From Stakelama flava (lineage in GTDB: Bacteria; Pseudomonadota; Alphaproteobacteria; Sphingomonadales; Sphingomonadaceae): DNA of 64,000 nucleotides. Shown here in pieces: positions 35,057 through 44,425 of the stretch; the first letter of the stretch is position 1, and each line of letters starts with the position of its first letter. The stretch lies in contig NZ_JAHWZX010000003.1 in the NCBI RefSeq assembly GCF_019351405.1, positions 124,001 through 188,000 of the forward strand, in the 5' to 3' direction. Position numbers and translations under genes: made by a program. The notes under the pieces were generated by a model that saw nothing but the letters and a program-made list of their open reading frames with translations, searched no databases and had not been told where the DNA came from.

Positions 35057-36559
35057 TCAGTCCGATCCGAAGGCGCGGGCGATCAGGTCGTTCGTCGAAG
35101 CGTCGAAATCCTGACCGCCCTGATCGGCGGCCTTCGCCATTTCCTTGCCCAGTTCGACGCCGAACTGGTCGAACGAATTGATGCCCAGCAGCACGCCGTT
35201 CACAAAGGTGCGATGTTCGTAAAACGCGATCAGCGCGCCCAGCGTGCGCGGATCGAGCGTGTCGAGCAGCAGCGTCGAGGACGGGCGATCACCGGGATAG
35301 GCGCGCGCCGGATCGTCATTCGCGCGCCCCTTCATCAGCGCGGCCCCTTGCGCGAAGGCGTTGATGAGCAACTGGCGATGATGATCGGGGTCGAGCACGT
35401 CGCCCGGTTCGATCACGGCAAGGAATTCGACCGGCACGATATGCGTGCCCTGATGAAGCAACTGGAACACCGCATGCTGGGCATCGGTGCCGACCCCGCC
35501 CCAGGTGATCGGCGCGGTGGGATAATCGATCGCTTCTCCGGTGTCCGTCACCCGCTTGCCGTTCGATTCCATTTCGAGCTGCTGGAGGTAGCTCGGCAGC
35601 AGCCGCAGCCGTTCGTCATAGGCAAAGACCGCCCGCGTTTCGCACCGCCGTGCCTGAGTATAATACAAGTCGGCAAAGGCGGCGAGCACAGGGGCGTTGG
35701 CATTGAAATCGGTGAAGCGGAAATGGCGGTCCATTTCGGCCGCGCCCTCCAGCATTTCCTCGAACACATCCCAGCCGAGGCCGAGTGCTGCGGGAAAGCC
35801 GATCGAGGACCAGAGCGAATAGCGCCCGCCTACGCTTTCGTTGAACGGAAGGATGCGGGTTTCATCGACGCCCCATTCGGTCGCCTTGTCGGGCGAGGCG
35901 GTGAGCGCCACCACCTGACCATAGGGGTCTTCGACGCCGCCTTCGGTCATCCACTGGATCGCGCTGTTGGCGTTCAGCATGGTTTCGGTGGTGGTGAAGG
36001 TCTTTGACGCAATGACAAGCAGTGTCGCGGCGGGGTCGAACCCCTTAATCGCCTCTTCCATCGCCACGCCATCGACATTCGATACGATTGCGACGTCATA
36101 GCGGTCCGAATCGCGGCCCAGCGCATCGACCAGAAGGTCGGGGCCAAGCGCCGACCCACCGATCCCGACATGCAGGATGTGGCGAATCGGCCCCAGCGCC
36201 TCCGCCTCGATCGCGTCGATCAGCGCGCGCATACGGGCGTGGAAGTTTTTGGCCATCGCCACACTGTCCGATGCGCCTTCGCCGCGCTCGGCGGTATGTT
36301 CGACCGCGCGTCCTTCGGTGACGTTGATCGCTTCGCCCGCGAACATCGCTTCGCGCTTTCCGGCAAGGCCGGCATCGCCCGCCAGCTTAACGAATGCGTC
36401 GAGGGCATCGGCGGTGAGATGCGTTTTCGACCAGTCGAAATGGATGCCCGCCACGTCGAGGCTGAGCAGCGAGACGCGCTCGGCATCGACGGCGAACAGA
36501 TCGCCCAGCGACTTCGTTTCAAGGGATCGGATCGCGCTCCAGTCACATGCTGCCATCAT
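35057..36559 (-). CDS. pgi: Glucose-6-phosphate isomerase
   Basis: Interconverts glucose-6-phosphate and fructose-6-phosphate. The 500 residues include HVGIGGSALGPDLLVDAL, the ASKTFTTTETM phosphate site, the PGI signature GGRYSLWSSIGFPA with the catalytic Glu/Arg region, QLLHQGTHIVPVEF containing the catalytic His, and GINSFDQFGVELGK with the catalytic Lys. In sphingomonads sugar catabolism usually runs through Entner-Doudoroff, so this enzyme may serve fructose-derived carbon and gluconeogenesis. Two adjacent ATG codons (36557-36559 and 36554-36556) are possible starts. Divergent from lepB. Confidence 0.95.
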   Translation of the reverse strand: MMAACDWSAIRSLETKSLGDLFAVDAERVSLLSLDVAGIHFDWSKTHLTADALDAFVKLAGDAGLAGKREAMFAGEAINVTEGRAVEHTAERGEGASDSVAMAKNFHARMRALIDAIEAEALGPIRHILHVGIGGSALGPDLLVDALGRDSDRYDVAIVSNVDGVAMEEAIKGFDPAATLLVIASKTFTTTETMLNANSAIQWMTEGGVEDPYGQVVALTASPDKATEWGVDETRILPFNESVGGRYSLWSSIGFPAALGLGWDVFEEMLEGAAEMDRHFRFTDFNANAPVLAAFADLYYTQARRCETRAVFAYDERLRLLPSYLQQLEMESNGKRVTDTGEAIDYPTAPITWGGVGTDAQHAVFQLLHQGTHIVPVEFLAVIEPGDVLDPDHHRQLLINAFAQGAALMKGRANDDPARAYPGDRPSSTLLLDTLDPRTLGALIAFYEHRTFVNGVLLGINSFDQFGVELGKEMAKAADQGGQDFDASTNDLIARAFGSD

Positions 36560-36677
36560 TTCGCTCCATTATTGCCCTCGGCGGGTGCTGATATGTCCCC
36601 TATCGTGCCGATGTCGGGATCGCCAGCGCCAACGCGCGGCTTGACGGGCAGGTCCCCCCGCCGCACAGGAAGATGCC

Positions 36678-37535
36678 ATGGACGACAGCGCGACGCACGA
36701 TAACGAATCCGGTAAACCGATCGGCAGCAGACAGGGTGAAGCAAAGGGTGGCGGCGCGGCTTCGGAAGTGCGCGAAACGCTGTCCTTCCTGCTGAAACTG
36801 GCGCTTGCGGTGTTCATCATCCGCAGCTTCCTGATCTCCCCGTTCGTCATCCCTTCCGAATCGATGCTGCCGCGCCTGCTGGTCGGCGACTATATCTTCA
36901 TCACCAAATGGAATTACGGCTATTCCAAGCATTCGCTGCCCTGGAGTCTGCCGCTGATTCCCGGCCGCATCTTCGCGGGCACGCCCGCGCGCGGCGACGT
37001 GGTGGTGTTCAAGGCGCCGCCGACCAATGATCAGGACTGGATCAAGCGGGTGATCGGCCTGCCCGGCGACACGGTGCAGATGAAGAACGGCCAGCTTTTC
37101 CTGAACGACAAGCCGGTGCCCAAACAGCGGATCGCCGATTTCATCGAACCGGTATCGCCCAACACCCATTGCGAGCCGGCGTATCAGGATACTGCCGACG
37201 ATGGCAGTGCGATCTGCCGCTATCCGCAATATCGCGAAACGCTGCCCAACGGGAAAAGCTACAACGTCCTCGACCTTGGTCAGACGATCGCCGACGATAC
37301 GCAGGTGTTCAAAGTACCCGAAGGGCATGTGTTCCTGATGGGCGACAATCGCGACAATTCCGAAGACAGCCGTTTCCCGCAAATGGCGGGCGGCGGCATC
37401 GGCTTCGTTCCGATCGGCAATCTGGAAGGCAAGGCGGTGGTCAATTTCTGGTCCACCGACGGCAGCGCAAGCTGGGTCCTGCCCTGGACCTGGTTCAGCG
37501 CGGCGCGCTGGGAACGGATCGGGGAAGGCTTTTGA
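36678..37535 (+). CDS. lepB: Signal peptidase I
   Basis: Membrane serine protease that removes signal peptides from exported proteins, 285 residues. One N-terminal helix (LLKLALAVFIIRSFLI) is followed directly by the nucleophile box VIPSESMLPRL. The general-base Lys is in DWIKRVIGLPGD, and GHVFLMGDNRDNSEDSR is box E. A loop of about 60 residues containing CEPAYQ and CRYPQY interrupts the fold, as is common in alphaproteobacteria. It is the first gene of lepB-rnc-(GIY-YIG)-era and overlaps rnc by 4 nt. Confidence 0.96.
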   Translation: MDDSATHDNESGKPIGSRQGEAKGGGAASEVRETLSFLLKLALAVFIIRSFLISPFVIPSESMLPRLLVGDYIFITKWNYGYSKHSLPWSLPLIPGRIFAGTPARGDVVVFKAPPTNDQDWIKRVIGLPGDTVQMKNGQLFLNDKPVPKQRIADFIEPVSPNTHCEPAYQDTADDGSAICRYPQYRETLPNGKSYNVLDLGQTIADDTQVFKVPEGHVFLMGDNRDNSEDSRFPQMAGGGIGFVPIGNLEGKAVVNFWSTDGSASWVLPWTWFSAARWERIGEGF

Positions 37536-38203
37536 GTTCGGATGGCCTTGCCGACTGGATCAGCGAAACCTTCGGCCATACGCCAGACGATATCGAACCC
37601 TATGCCCGCGCGTTGACGCATGGCAGCCAGACGGCGGCCAATTATGAACGGCTGGAATTTCTGGGCGACCGGGTTCTGGGCCTGATCATTGCCGGCTGGC
37701 TGTACGAACGCTTTGCGAACGAAGCGGAGGGCGCGCTTTCGAAGCGGCTCAACGCGCTGGTCGCGGGCACGGTATGCGCCGATGTCGCCCGCGAAATCGG
37801 GGTCGCGCCCTATCTGCGTCTTGGCAAGCAGGCGCGCGAAGACGGCGCGGCGCAAAGCGACAATGTGCTGGGCGATGTGATGGAGGCGCTGCTCGGTGCG
37901 CTGTACCTCGACGCTGGGCTGGATGCGGCGCGCGCGTTCGTCAGGCGCGCCTGGGGGGAACGGATCGACAGCCAGACAAAAGCACCTCAGCATCCCAAAT
38001 CCGCGCTTCAGGAATGGGCCGCCGCGCACAATCGCCGCCCGCCCGAATATTTAGTGATTGACCGCAGCGGCCCGCAACATGCGCCGCGTTTCACCGTGAA
38101 GGTCACGATCGGTAAGCTCGCCGAAGCGACCGGCGAGGGCGCATCGAAACAGGAAGCCGAAACCGCCGCGGCGAGAGCGCTGCTGGCCGCAGTGAAGGCG
38201 TAG
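37532..38203 (+). CDS. rnc: Ribonuclease III
   Basis: Double-strand-specific endoribonuclease for rRNA and mRNA processing, 223 residues. The signature is YERLEFLGDRVLGLI near residue 35, the second metal-site stretch is NVLGDVMEALLGALYLDAG, and residues 150-223 form the double-stranded RNA-binding domain (PKSALQEWAAAHNRRPPEY, GEGASKQEAETAAA). The start is TTG 37532, inside the lepB stop (TTGA overlap); no ATG lies in a suitable place, so coupled re-initiation is likely. Confidence 0.94.
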   Translation: MSSDGLADWISETFGHTPDDIEPYARALTHGSQTAANYERLEFLGDRVLGLIIAGWLYERFANEAEGALSKRLNALVAGTVCADVAREIGVAPYLRLGKQAREDGAAQSDNVLGDVMEALLGALYLDAGLDAARAFVRRAWGERIDSQTKAPQHPKSALQEWAAAHNRRPPEYLVIDRSGPQHAPRFTVKVTIGKLAEATGEGASKQEAETAAARALLAAVKA

Positions 38204-38254
38204 GGGGTAGGCGCGGCCAGATAGGGTCGTTGCGGCGTCCCCTTATCTCCGTTT

Positions 38255-38275
38255 GCACTGAGCTTGTCGAAGTGC
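38255..38275. repeat. REP-like mini hairpin, copy 1
   Basis: Arms GCACT (38255-38259) and AGTGC (38271-38275) flank the 11-nt core GAGCTTGTCGA. The core is the reverse complement of the core of the copy at 38580-38600, so the two units are inverted and bracket the GIY-YIG gene. Confidence 0.8.
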
Positions 38276-38299
38276 GGTCTTTCTTGTCTACCGGTTCGA

Positions 38300-38611
38300 A
38301 TGACCTTCTGGGCCTATATGCTTCATTGCCGTGGCGGCGCATTTTATGTCGGCCACACCGATAATCTGGAACGGCGAATCAGTGAGTATGAAAGCGGATC
38401 GATCGCCGGCTTTACCGCCGATCGCTTGCCGGTTTCGCTGGTATGGAGCGAGGTCTTCCAGACCCGCGATGATGCGTTGGCGACGGAACGTCGAATCAAG
38501 GGATGGGGCCGTGCGAAAAAGCTGGCGCTGATCCGTGGTGATTGGAATGCGATCAAGTGCCTTGCGAAAAAGAAGGGCGGGCCTTCGACAAGCTCAGGCC
38601 AATCGGGGTAG
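38300..38611 (+). CDS. GIY-YIG nuclease family protein
   Basis: A 103-residue single-domain protein of the UvrC/intron-endonuclease (GIY-YIG) superfamily. The start WAYMLHCRGGAFYVGHTDN is the GIY..YIG strand pair, RRISEYESG holds the catalytic Arg, and TERRIKGWGRAKKLALI carries the usual Glu. The last residues (GPSTSSGQSG) are encoded by a palindromic repeat, so the natural C-terminus was extended or replaced. ATG 38300 removes an upstream stretch that overlaps the first repeat copy. Function is unknown; it is wedged between rnc and era and flanked by inverted hairpins, which looks like insertion into an otherwise conserved operon. Confidence 0.82.
   Translation: MTFWAYMLHCRGGAFYVGHTDNLERRISEYESGSIAGFTADRLPVSLVWSEVFQTRDDALATERRIKGWGRAKKLALIRGDWNAIKCLAKKKGGPSTSSGQSG
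38580..38600. repeat. REP-like mini hairpin, copy 2
   Basis: Arms GGCCT (38580-38584) and AGGCC (38596-38600) flank the 11-nt core TCGACAAGCTC. It overlaps the 3' end of the GIY-YIG coding region and supplies part of its last codons. Confidence 0.8.
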
Positions 38612-38664
38612 GGGCGGAATATCGGTTTTGGCGCTGCGGCGCGAATTTGGTTTGTACGGGACAA

Positions 38665-39570
38665 ATGGCAGAAGAATCTGAAATGAAATGCGGGCTTGTC
38701 GCGGTGGTCGGCGCGCCCAATGCGGGCAAATCGACGCTGGTCAATGCGCTGGTGGGGCAGAAGGTCGCGATCGTCAGTCCCAAGGCGCAGACGACGCGTG
38801 CCCGGTTGATGGGCATTGCGATGGCGGACGAAGTGCAGCTTCTGCTGGTCGACACGCCGGGTATTTTCGATCCGCGCCGCCGGCTGGACCGCGCGATGGT
38901 CGCCGCCGCTTGGGAAGGCACCGACGGTGCCGATGCCGTCGCGCTGGTCATCGACGGACGGCGCGGGCTGGGTCCGAAAGTGATGGACGTGGTCGAAAGC
39001 CTGAAAGGTCGCAGCGAACCGCTGATCGCGATTTTCAACAAGGTCGATATCGCCGACAAACCGCGCCTGCTCGACCATGCGGCGAAGCTGAACGACGCGC
39101 TTTCCTTCGCCGAAACCTTTTTCGTTTCAGCGCAGACCGGCGACGGCGTGGCCGAACTGAAGGCGGCTCTTGCCGCGCGGATGCCCGAAGGGCCGTGGCA
39201 TTTTCCCGAAGATCAGGTGTCCGACGCGACTGACCGGATGCTCGCCGCCGAAGTGACCCGCGAACAGCTATATCATCAACTCCACGCCGAACTGCCCTAT
39301 GCCAGCGCGATCGAGACCGAAAAATATACCGAGCGTGAGGACGGATCGGTCGAAATCCATCAGCAGATACTGGTCGAACGCGACACCCAGCGCGCGATTG
39401 TGCTGGGCAAGGGCGGCAGCCGAATCAAGGAGATCGGCGCGAAGGCGCGGGCCGAGCTGCAGGAACTGATGGGCGTGCGCGTGCACCTGTATCTGCATGT
39501 AAAGGTCCGTCCCAATTGGGAGGAAGATAGCGACCTGTACCGCGAAATCGGGCTCGATTGGGTGCAGTGA
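38665..39570 (+). CDS. era: GTPase Era
   Basis: Ras-like GTPase with a C-terminal KH domain that binds the 3' end of 16S rRNA and assists 30S assembly, 301 residues. G1 is GAPNAGKSTLVNAL, G2 lies in SPKAQTTRARLMGI, G3 is DTPGIFDP and G4 is NKVDI. The KH motif is VLGKGGSRIKEIGAKAR. A start at 38665 gives the usual length; ATG 38683 (MKCGLVAVVG) would lose six residues of no obvious importance. Its place after rnc is the conserved bacterial order, broken here only by the GIY-YIG gene. Confidence 0.95.
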   Translation: MAEESEMKCGLVAVVGAPNAGKSTLVNALVGQKVAIVSPKAQTTRARLMGIAMADEVQLLLVDTPGIFDPRRRLDRAMVAAAWEGTDGADAVALVIDGRRGLGPKVMDVVESLKGRSEPLIAIFNKVDIADKPRLLDHAAKLNDALSFAETFFVSAQTGDGVAELKAALAARMPEGPWHFPEDQVSDATDRMLAAEVTREQLYHQLHAELPYASAIETEKYTEREDGSVEIHQQILVERDTQRAIVLGKGGSRIKEIGAKARAELQELMGVRVHLYLHVKVRPNWEEDSDLYREIGLDWVQ

Positions 39571-39616
39571 CGGCAGGGGCGCGGGCGGCCCGGCGAATGT
39601 ATCGAAAGGATAGGCG

Positions 39617-39922
39617 ATGAGCGACGACGACAGCTATGTGTATGACGAGGCGAGCGGCGAATGGATCAGCGCCGCCGAAGCCGCCGCAAAGGCGGAAGGC
39701 GGCGAGGCTGTCGAGGTGCGCGACGCGGTCGGCAATGTGCTGAGCGACGGGGATCAGGTTACGCTGATCAAGGACCTGACGGTAAAGGGCGCTGGCCAGA
39801 CGCTGAAGCGCGGCACGTTGATCAAATCGATCCGGCTGACCGGCGATGCCCAGGAAATCGATTGCAAATATGAAGGGATCAAGGGGCTGGTTCTGCGCGC
39901 CGAGTTCGTGAAGAAACGCTAG
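39617..39922 (+). CDS. PhnA/YjdM-like protein without its zinc ribbon
   Basis: A 101-residue protein. The C-terminal 65 residues are a clear PhnA/YjdM domain: VRDAVGNVLSDGDQVTLIKD, GAGQTLKRGTLIKSIRL, DCKYEGIKGLVLRAEFVKK. The N-terminal part should be a four-Cys zinc ribbon, but here (DDDSYVYDEASGEW) there is not one Cys, although the aromatic YVYDE..GEW skeleton is still recognisable. The family was once called an alkylphosphonate utilisation protein, with little support. GAAAGGATAGGCG precedes the ATG. No phosphonate genes are nearby. Confidence 0.85.
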   Translation: MSDDDSYVYDEASGEWISAAEAAAKAEGGEAVEVRDAVGNVLSDGDQVTLIKDLTVKGAGQTLKRGTLIKSIRLTGDAQEIDCKYEGIKGLVLRAEFVKKR

Positions 39923-39935
39923 CCGTTGGAGGGTA

Positions 39936-39965
39936 ACGGCCGGATTCAGCCATGCTGCCGGCCGT
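39936..39965. terminator. Hairpin between convergent genes, likely two-way terminator
   Basis: ACGGCCGG (39936-39943) and CCGGCCGT (39958-39965) are perfect complements around a 14-nt loop. It lies in the 55-bp gap where the PhnA-like gene and purA converge. The stem is very GC-rich; neither side shows a T-run. Confidence 0.45.
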
Positions 39966-39977
39966 ATCGTCCCCGCT

Positions 39978-41267
39978 TCAGTCCGCGAAAGGATCGCGGA
40001 CCAGGATCGTGTCTTCCCGTTCTGGGCTGGTCGAGACCAGCGCGACGGGGCACTGGATCAATTCCTCGACGCGGCGAATATATTTGATCGCCTGTGCGGG
40101 AAGGTCGGCCCAACTGCGCGCCCCGGCGGTCGATTCGCTCCAGCCCTCAATCTCTTCATAGATCGGTTCGACGCCCGCCTGATCGGCAGCATGGGCGGGG
40201 AAATAGTCGTATTCGTCCCCGTTCAGGCGATAGCCGGTGCAGATTTTCACTGTTTCGAACCCGTCAAGCACGTCGAGCTTGGTGAGCGCGATTCCAGTCA
40301 CGCCCGATACCGCGACCGATTGGCGCACCAGCACCGAATCGAACCAGCCGCAGCGGCGCTTGCGTCCCGTCACCGTGCCGAATTCATGGCCGCGCTCGCC
40401 CAGCCGCTGGCCGGTTTCGTCGTCGAGTTCGGTGGGGAAGGGGCCGGAGCCAACGCGCGTGGTGTACGCCTTTGCAATGCCGAGTACGAAGCCGACCGCG
40501 CTGGGGCCGAGACCCGATCCGCCCGCTGCCGTGCCCGCGATCGTGTTCGACGACGTTACGAACGGATAGGTGCCGTGATCAATGTCGAGCAGCACGCCCT
40601 GCGCGCCTTCGAACAGGATGCGCCGCCCGCGCGCGCGCGCTTCGTTCAGCGTGCGCCATACTGGCTGCGCGAAGGGCAGGACGAAGCCCGCGATTTCGCG
40701 CAATTCGGCGATCAGCGCGTCGCGATCGATCGGTGCTTCGCCGAACCCGGCGCGCAGCGCGTCGTGATGCGCGCTAAGCCGGTCGAGCTGCGGCCCCAGA
40801 TCGTCGAGATGCGCAAGATCGCACACCCGGATCGCGCGGCGGCCGACCTTGTCCTCATAAGCGGGGCCGATGCCGCGCCGGGTGGTGCCGATCTTGCCCT
40901 GGCCGCTCGCATCCTCGCGCAGGCCGTCGAGATCGCGATGGAAGGGCAGGATAAGCGCGCAGTTCTCAGCGATCATCAGCGTATCCGGGGTGACATCGAC
41001 GCCTTGTTCGCGCAGCCGGGCGATCTCCGCCTTCAGCGCCCAGGGATCAAGCACCACGCCGTTGCCGATAACCGACGGCGTTCCGCGCACGATGCCCGAC
41101 GGGAGCAGCGACAGCTTGTAGACGGTATCACCCACGACCAGCGTATGGCCGGCATTGTGACCGCCCTGAAACCGGACGACCATGTCGGCGCGCTCGGCCA
41201 GCCAGTCGACAATCTTTCCCTTGCCCTCATCGCCCCATTGGGCGCCGATCACCGCAACATTGGCCAC
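39978..41267 (-). CDS. purA: Adenylosuccinate synthetase
   Basis: GTP-dependent enzyme that joins IMP and aspartate, the first step of AMP synthesis, 429 residues. P-loop region [18 protein letters not shown] at the start with the catalytic Asp and His (GGHNAGHT), the switch-like [14 protein letters not shown], the substrate loop [10 protein letters not shown], and the nucleotide motif TKLDVLDG with the base-specific Asp. All are in the standard order and length. It converges on the PhnA-like gene. Confidence 0.97.
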   Translation of the reverse strand: MANVAVIGAQWGDEGKGKIVDWLAERADMVVRFQGGHNAGHTLVVGDTVYKLSLLPSGIVRGTPSVIGNGVVLDPWALKAEIARLREQGVDVTPDTLMIAENCALILPFHRDLDGLREDASGQGKIGTTRRGIGPAYEDKVGRRAIRVCDLAHLDDLGPQLDRLSAHHDALRAGFGEAPIDRDALIAELREIAGFVLPFAQPVWRTLNEARARGRRILFEGAQGVLLDIDHGTYPFVTSSNTIAGTAAGGSGLGPSAVGFVLGIAKAYTTRVGSGPFPTELDDETGQRLGERGHEFGTVTGRKRRCGWFDSVLVRQSVAVSGVTGIALTKLDVLDGFETVKICTGYRLNGDEYDYFPAHAADQAGVEPIYEEIEGWSESTAGARSWADLPAQAIKYIRRVEELIQCPVALVSTSPEREDTILVRDPFAD

Positions 41268-41304
41268 CTTAGACTATCTCCCGCGTTCAGGGTGCGAGGG
41301 GGCA

Positions 41305-44300
41305 CTAGTCGTCCAGCGCCTCCGCGTCCACGCTCTTGTTGACCGGCGCTTCGTCAAGCGCATGGCGGATCGCGCGGGCAAGGTCGTTCACCCCGAACGG
41401 TTTGGGCAGCACCAGTGCGGCGGGTTCGATGCTGCGCGCCTGATCCATCGCGTCGCGGGTATAGCCGCTGGTGTAGAGCAGTTTCAGGCCGGGAAGCCTG
41501 CGGTGCGCCTGTTCGGCGAGCGCGCGGCCGGTCATCCCCGGCATGATGACGTCGGTGAAAAGCAGGTCCGGCTCCGCACCGCCTGCGATGATACGCAGCG
41601 CCTCTCCGCCATCGCCCGCCTCCAGGACAGTATAGCCCAGATCGCGCAATGCTTCGGCCGAATAGGCGCGGACCCGGTCTTCGTCCTCGACCAGCAGCAC
41701 GGTTTCGCTGCCGCCCGTCGCGGGGCCGGGTTGCACGCGCGCATCACCGCCGCGATGCGCGGCGCGCCGGTCGCGCGGCAGGAGCAGGCGGATGCTGGTG
41801 CCTTCGCCCGGTTCGCTGTCGATGCGGACATCGCCGCCCGACTGGCGCGCGAAACCGAAAATCTGGCTGAGGCCAAGGCCGGTCCCCTTGCCTACTTCCT
41901 TGGTCGTGAAAAAGGGATCGAACGCGCGCGCCGCCACCGCTTCGGCCATGCCGCAGCCGGTGTCGGACACACAGATTTCGACATAATCGCCGGGCGGCAG
42001 ATCGCGTCCGGCGCATTGCGTCTCGTCCATCCGGCAATTGGTCGCGGCGATGCGCACCAGGCCGCCCAGCGGCATCGCGTCCCGAGCATTCACCGCCAGG
42101 TTGACGATGCTGTTTTCAAGCTGGCTGGGATCGGCGATCACCGACCAACTGTCGGCATCTATGGCGGTTTCGACCCGGATCGATTCGCCCAGCGTCCGGG
42201 TGAGCAGGTCGGCCATACCGTCAACCATCGCCGCCACGTCGATCGATTGCGGGGCAAGCGGCGACTGGCGCGAAAAGGCAAGCAGCCGCCGGGTCAGCGA
42301 CGCCGCGCGCTCCGCGCCGTCCTGCGCCGCCGCGACATAGCGCCGGACATCGCCTTCGCCGCGTTCGATCCGACGTTGCATCAGGTCGAGCGCACCGATG
42401 ACGACCGCGAGCATGTTGTTGAAGTCATGCGCGATCCCGCCGGTAAGCTGACCAACCGCCTCCATCTTCTGCGCCTGGCGCAGCTTGGCTTCGGCATCCA
42501 TCAACTGGCGTGTACGTTCGCCGATCGCTTCTTCCAGTTCCTCGCGCGAGCGGGCGAGCACTTCGCGCGCATCGACGATTTCCTGAATGTCGGTGCATGT
42601 CCCGAACCAGCGGGTGATCGCGCCGCTGTCGTCGCGCATCGGCTGGGCGCGGCCGAGCACCCAGCGATACTCGCCATCGTGATGCCGCAACCGATATTCG
42701 ATGTGATACGGTTCGCCCGTTTCAAGGCAGTGCTGCCATAACCGCCATGCGCGCGGCTGATCTTCGGGGTGGAAGACGCCGTTCCAGCGTTCGCCATCGG
42801 TAGAGCCATAGGGGACGCCGGTAAATTCGTACCAGCGGTCGTTATAAAAGTCGTGATAGCCGTCGGGACGGGTGGACCAGACCATATGGTCGATCGAATT
42901 CGTGATTGCGCGGAATTTCGATTCGCTTTCGCGCAGCGCCTTCACCGCTTCGACGCGCTCGACCGAATCCCACGTGGTTTCGGCCACCGCCTCGACCAGC
43001 GCGATTTCGTCCTGCCGCCATTCGCGCGGTGCCGCCTGGCTGACATACAGGCTGGCCACCCAGCGGCCGCCGCGCATCAGCGGCACCGCGATGCCCGCAG
43101 GCGACAGGCCAAGGCGCGCCCGGCCCACCAGGTCGCTCTGCCGTTCGACATCATGCACGACCAGCGTGTCGCCGCGGCGAAACCGCCCCAGCGCGAGCGG
43201 GCTGATCGAATCGGCGGCGACCGAGCCGGCCAGTACGGGCAGCCGTTCGTTGGTCCAGCCGGCGGGAAAATCGAGCTGTTCGTCCGGTTCGGTCACGCGC
43301 AGAAACCCGGCGCGGTCCGCGCCGATCTGACGTGCGATCGCGCGCGCGGTGAAGTCCATCACCGTTTCGGCGCTGTCGAGGTCGCGCTGATGTTCGGACA
43401 GGGCATGGACGAAGCGTTGCGTTTCGTTCGCTTCGCGCAGCGCCTCGACCGCCTCGATCTTCTCGGTCACGTCATTGGCTTCGATAAAGATATCGGTGAC
43501 CTTACCGCTCGAATCGATCAGCGGCTGGTAGAGGAAGTCGAGGATGCGGCGTTCGGGCGGGCGGTCGGGGCCGCGATCGAACTCAATCGGAACCGAATCG
43601 CCGCGATATGCTTCACCAGTGCTGATGACCCGGTCGAGCAGGTCGACGAACCCCTGCCGTTTTGTTTCGGGCAGAACCTCTCCCACGCTTCGCCCGATAA
43701 GGTCGTGGCGACCGGTCAGTTCGCAATATGCCTCGTTGGCGAGTTCGAAAACATGTCCCGGTTCGTGGAGCAGCGCGATCGCGCCCGGCGCCTGATCGAC
43801 GAGCTCGCGAAATCGTTCGATCTCAGCCACCCGGAGTTGCTGGGAGACGACCGTCTGCGTCGTTTCGTTGCCCTGATGCAGGATGCCGACGACCTTGCCA
43901 TATTCGTCGCGGATGGGCGTGAAGCTGTAATTCCAATAGGTTTCGCGCGGCTCTCCGCCGCTTTGTATCGGCAGCATCCGGTTATAGGCCGAAAAGCCCT
44001 GGCCCGTTTCCATGACGCCGGACAGTTGCGACCCGATGATGTTCCAGATATCGGCCCATATCGCCTGTGCCGGACGGCCCAGCGCGTCGGGATGCCGATC
44101 GGCAAGCACCCGCGCCCAGGGGTCGTTGTACAACATGATGAGTTCCGGTCCCCAATAGATTGCGGTGGGGATATTTGACCCGAGGCACAGATTGAGGGCA
44201 AAACGCAGCGGCTGCGACCAGCCCTTTATCGGGCCGAGCGGATGACCGCGCCAGTCGGCCGCGCGGACCAGCTGTGCCATTTCGCCGGGATGATCAAGAA

Positions 44301-44319
44301 AGCGTAAGCCAGAGAACAT
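41305..44319 (-). CDS. Hybrid sensor histidine kinase (PAS-PAS-GAF-PAS-HisKA-HATPase-REC)
   Basis: A 1004-residue cytoplasmic hybrid kinase with no membrane helix. Approximate layout: PAS-like 20-150, PAS 170-290, GAF 300-460, PAS (with the PAC ending RWFGTCTDIQE) 470-590, a coiled coil, then HisKA with GGIAHDFNNMLAVVIGAL (phospho-His) near residue 645. The HATPase follows with NLAVNARDAMP (N box), SDTGCGM (G1) and GKGTGLGLSQIFGF (G2), then a receiver with LLVEDED and phospho-Asp in LLFTDVIMPGM. The HDFNN class often acts in phosphorelays. It is divergent from the FAH gene; on the minus strand TTGACA at 44352-44357 may be its -35. Signal unknown. Confidence 0.88.
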   Translation of the reverse strand: MFSGLRFLDHPGEMAQLVRAADWRGHPLGPIKGWSQPLRFALNLCLGSNIPTAIYWGPELIMLYNDPWARVLADRHPDALGRPAQAIWADIWNIIGSQLSGVMETGQGFSAYNRMLPIQSGGEPRETYWNYSFTPIRDEYGKVVGILHQGNETTQTVVSQQLRVAEIERFRELVDQAPGAIALLHEPGHVFELANEAYCELTGRHDLIGRSVGEVLPETKRQGFVDLLDRVISTGEAYRGDSVPIEFDRGPDRPPERRILDFLYQPLIDSSGKVTDIFIEANDVTEKIEAVEALREANETQRFVHALSEHQRDLDSAETVMDFTARAIARQIGADRAGFLRVTEPDEQLDFPAGWTNERLPVLAGSVAADSISPLALGRFRRGDTLVVHDVERQSDLVGRARLGLSPAGIAVPLMRGGRWVASLYVSQAAPREWRQDEIALVEAVAETTWDSVERVEAVKALRESESKFRAITNSIDHMVWSTRPDGYHDFYNDRWYEFTGVPYGSTDGERWNGVFHPEDQPRAWRLWQHCLETGEPYHIEYRLRHHDGEYRWVLGRAQPMRDDSGAITRWFGTCTDIQEIVDAREVLARSREELEEAIGERTRQLMDAEAKLRQAQKMEAVGQLTGGIAHDFNNMLAVVIGALDLMQRRIERGEGDVRRYVAAAQDGAERAASLTRRLLAFSRQSPLAPQSIDVAAMVDGMADLLTRTLGESIRVETAIDADSWSVIADPSQLENSIVNLAVNARDAMPLGGLVRIAATNCRMDETQCAGRDLPPGDYVEICVSDTGCGMAEAVAARAFDPFFTTKEVGKGTGLGLSQIFGFARQSGGDVRIDSEPGEGTSIRLLLPRDRRAAHRGGDARVQPGPATGGSETVLLVEDEDRVRAYSAEALRDLGYTVLEAGDGGEALRIIAGGAEPDLLFTDVIMPGMTGRALAEQAHRRLPGLKLLYTSGYTRDAMDQARSIEPAALVLPKPFGVNDLARAIRHALDEAPVNKSVDAEALDD

Positions 44320-44425
44320 GAATCCGATGCGATGCGTGGGGTTGTGATGGCTGTCAACCGCGCAGCCGCTTGCCGTGTTCCCTGTTATGTGGGAGCGAGG
44401 AAACAAACAGAAAGAGGATGCCGCA

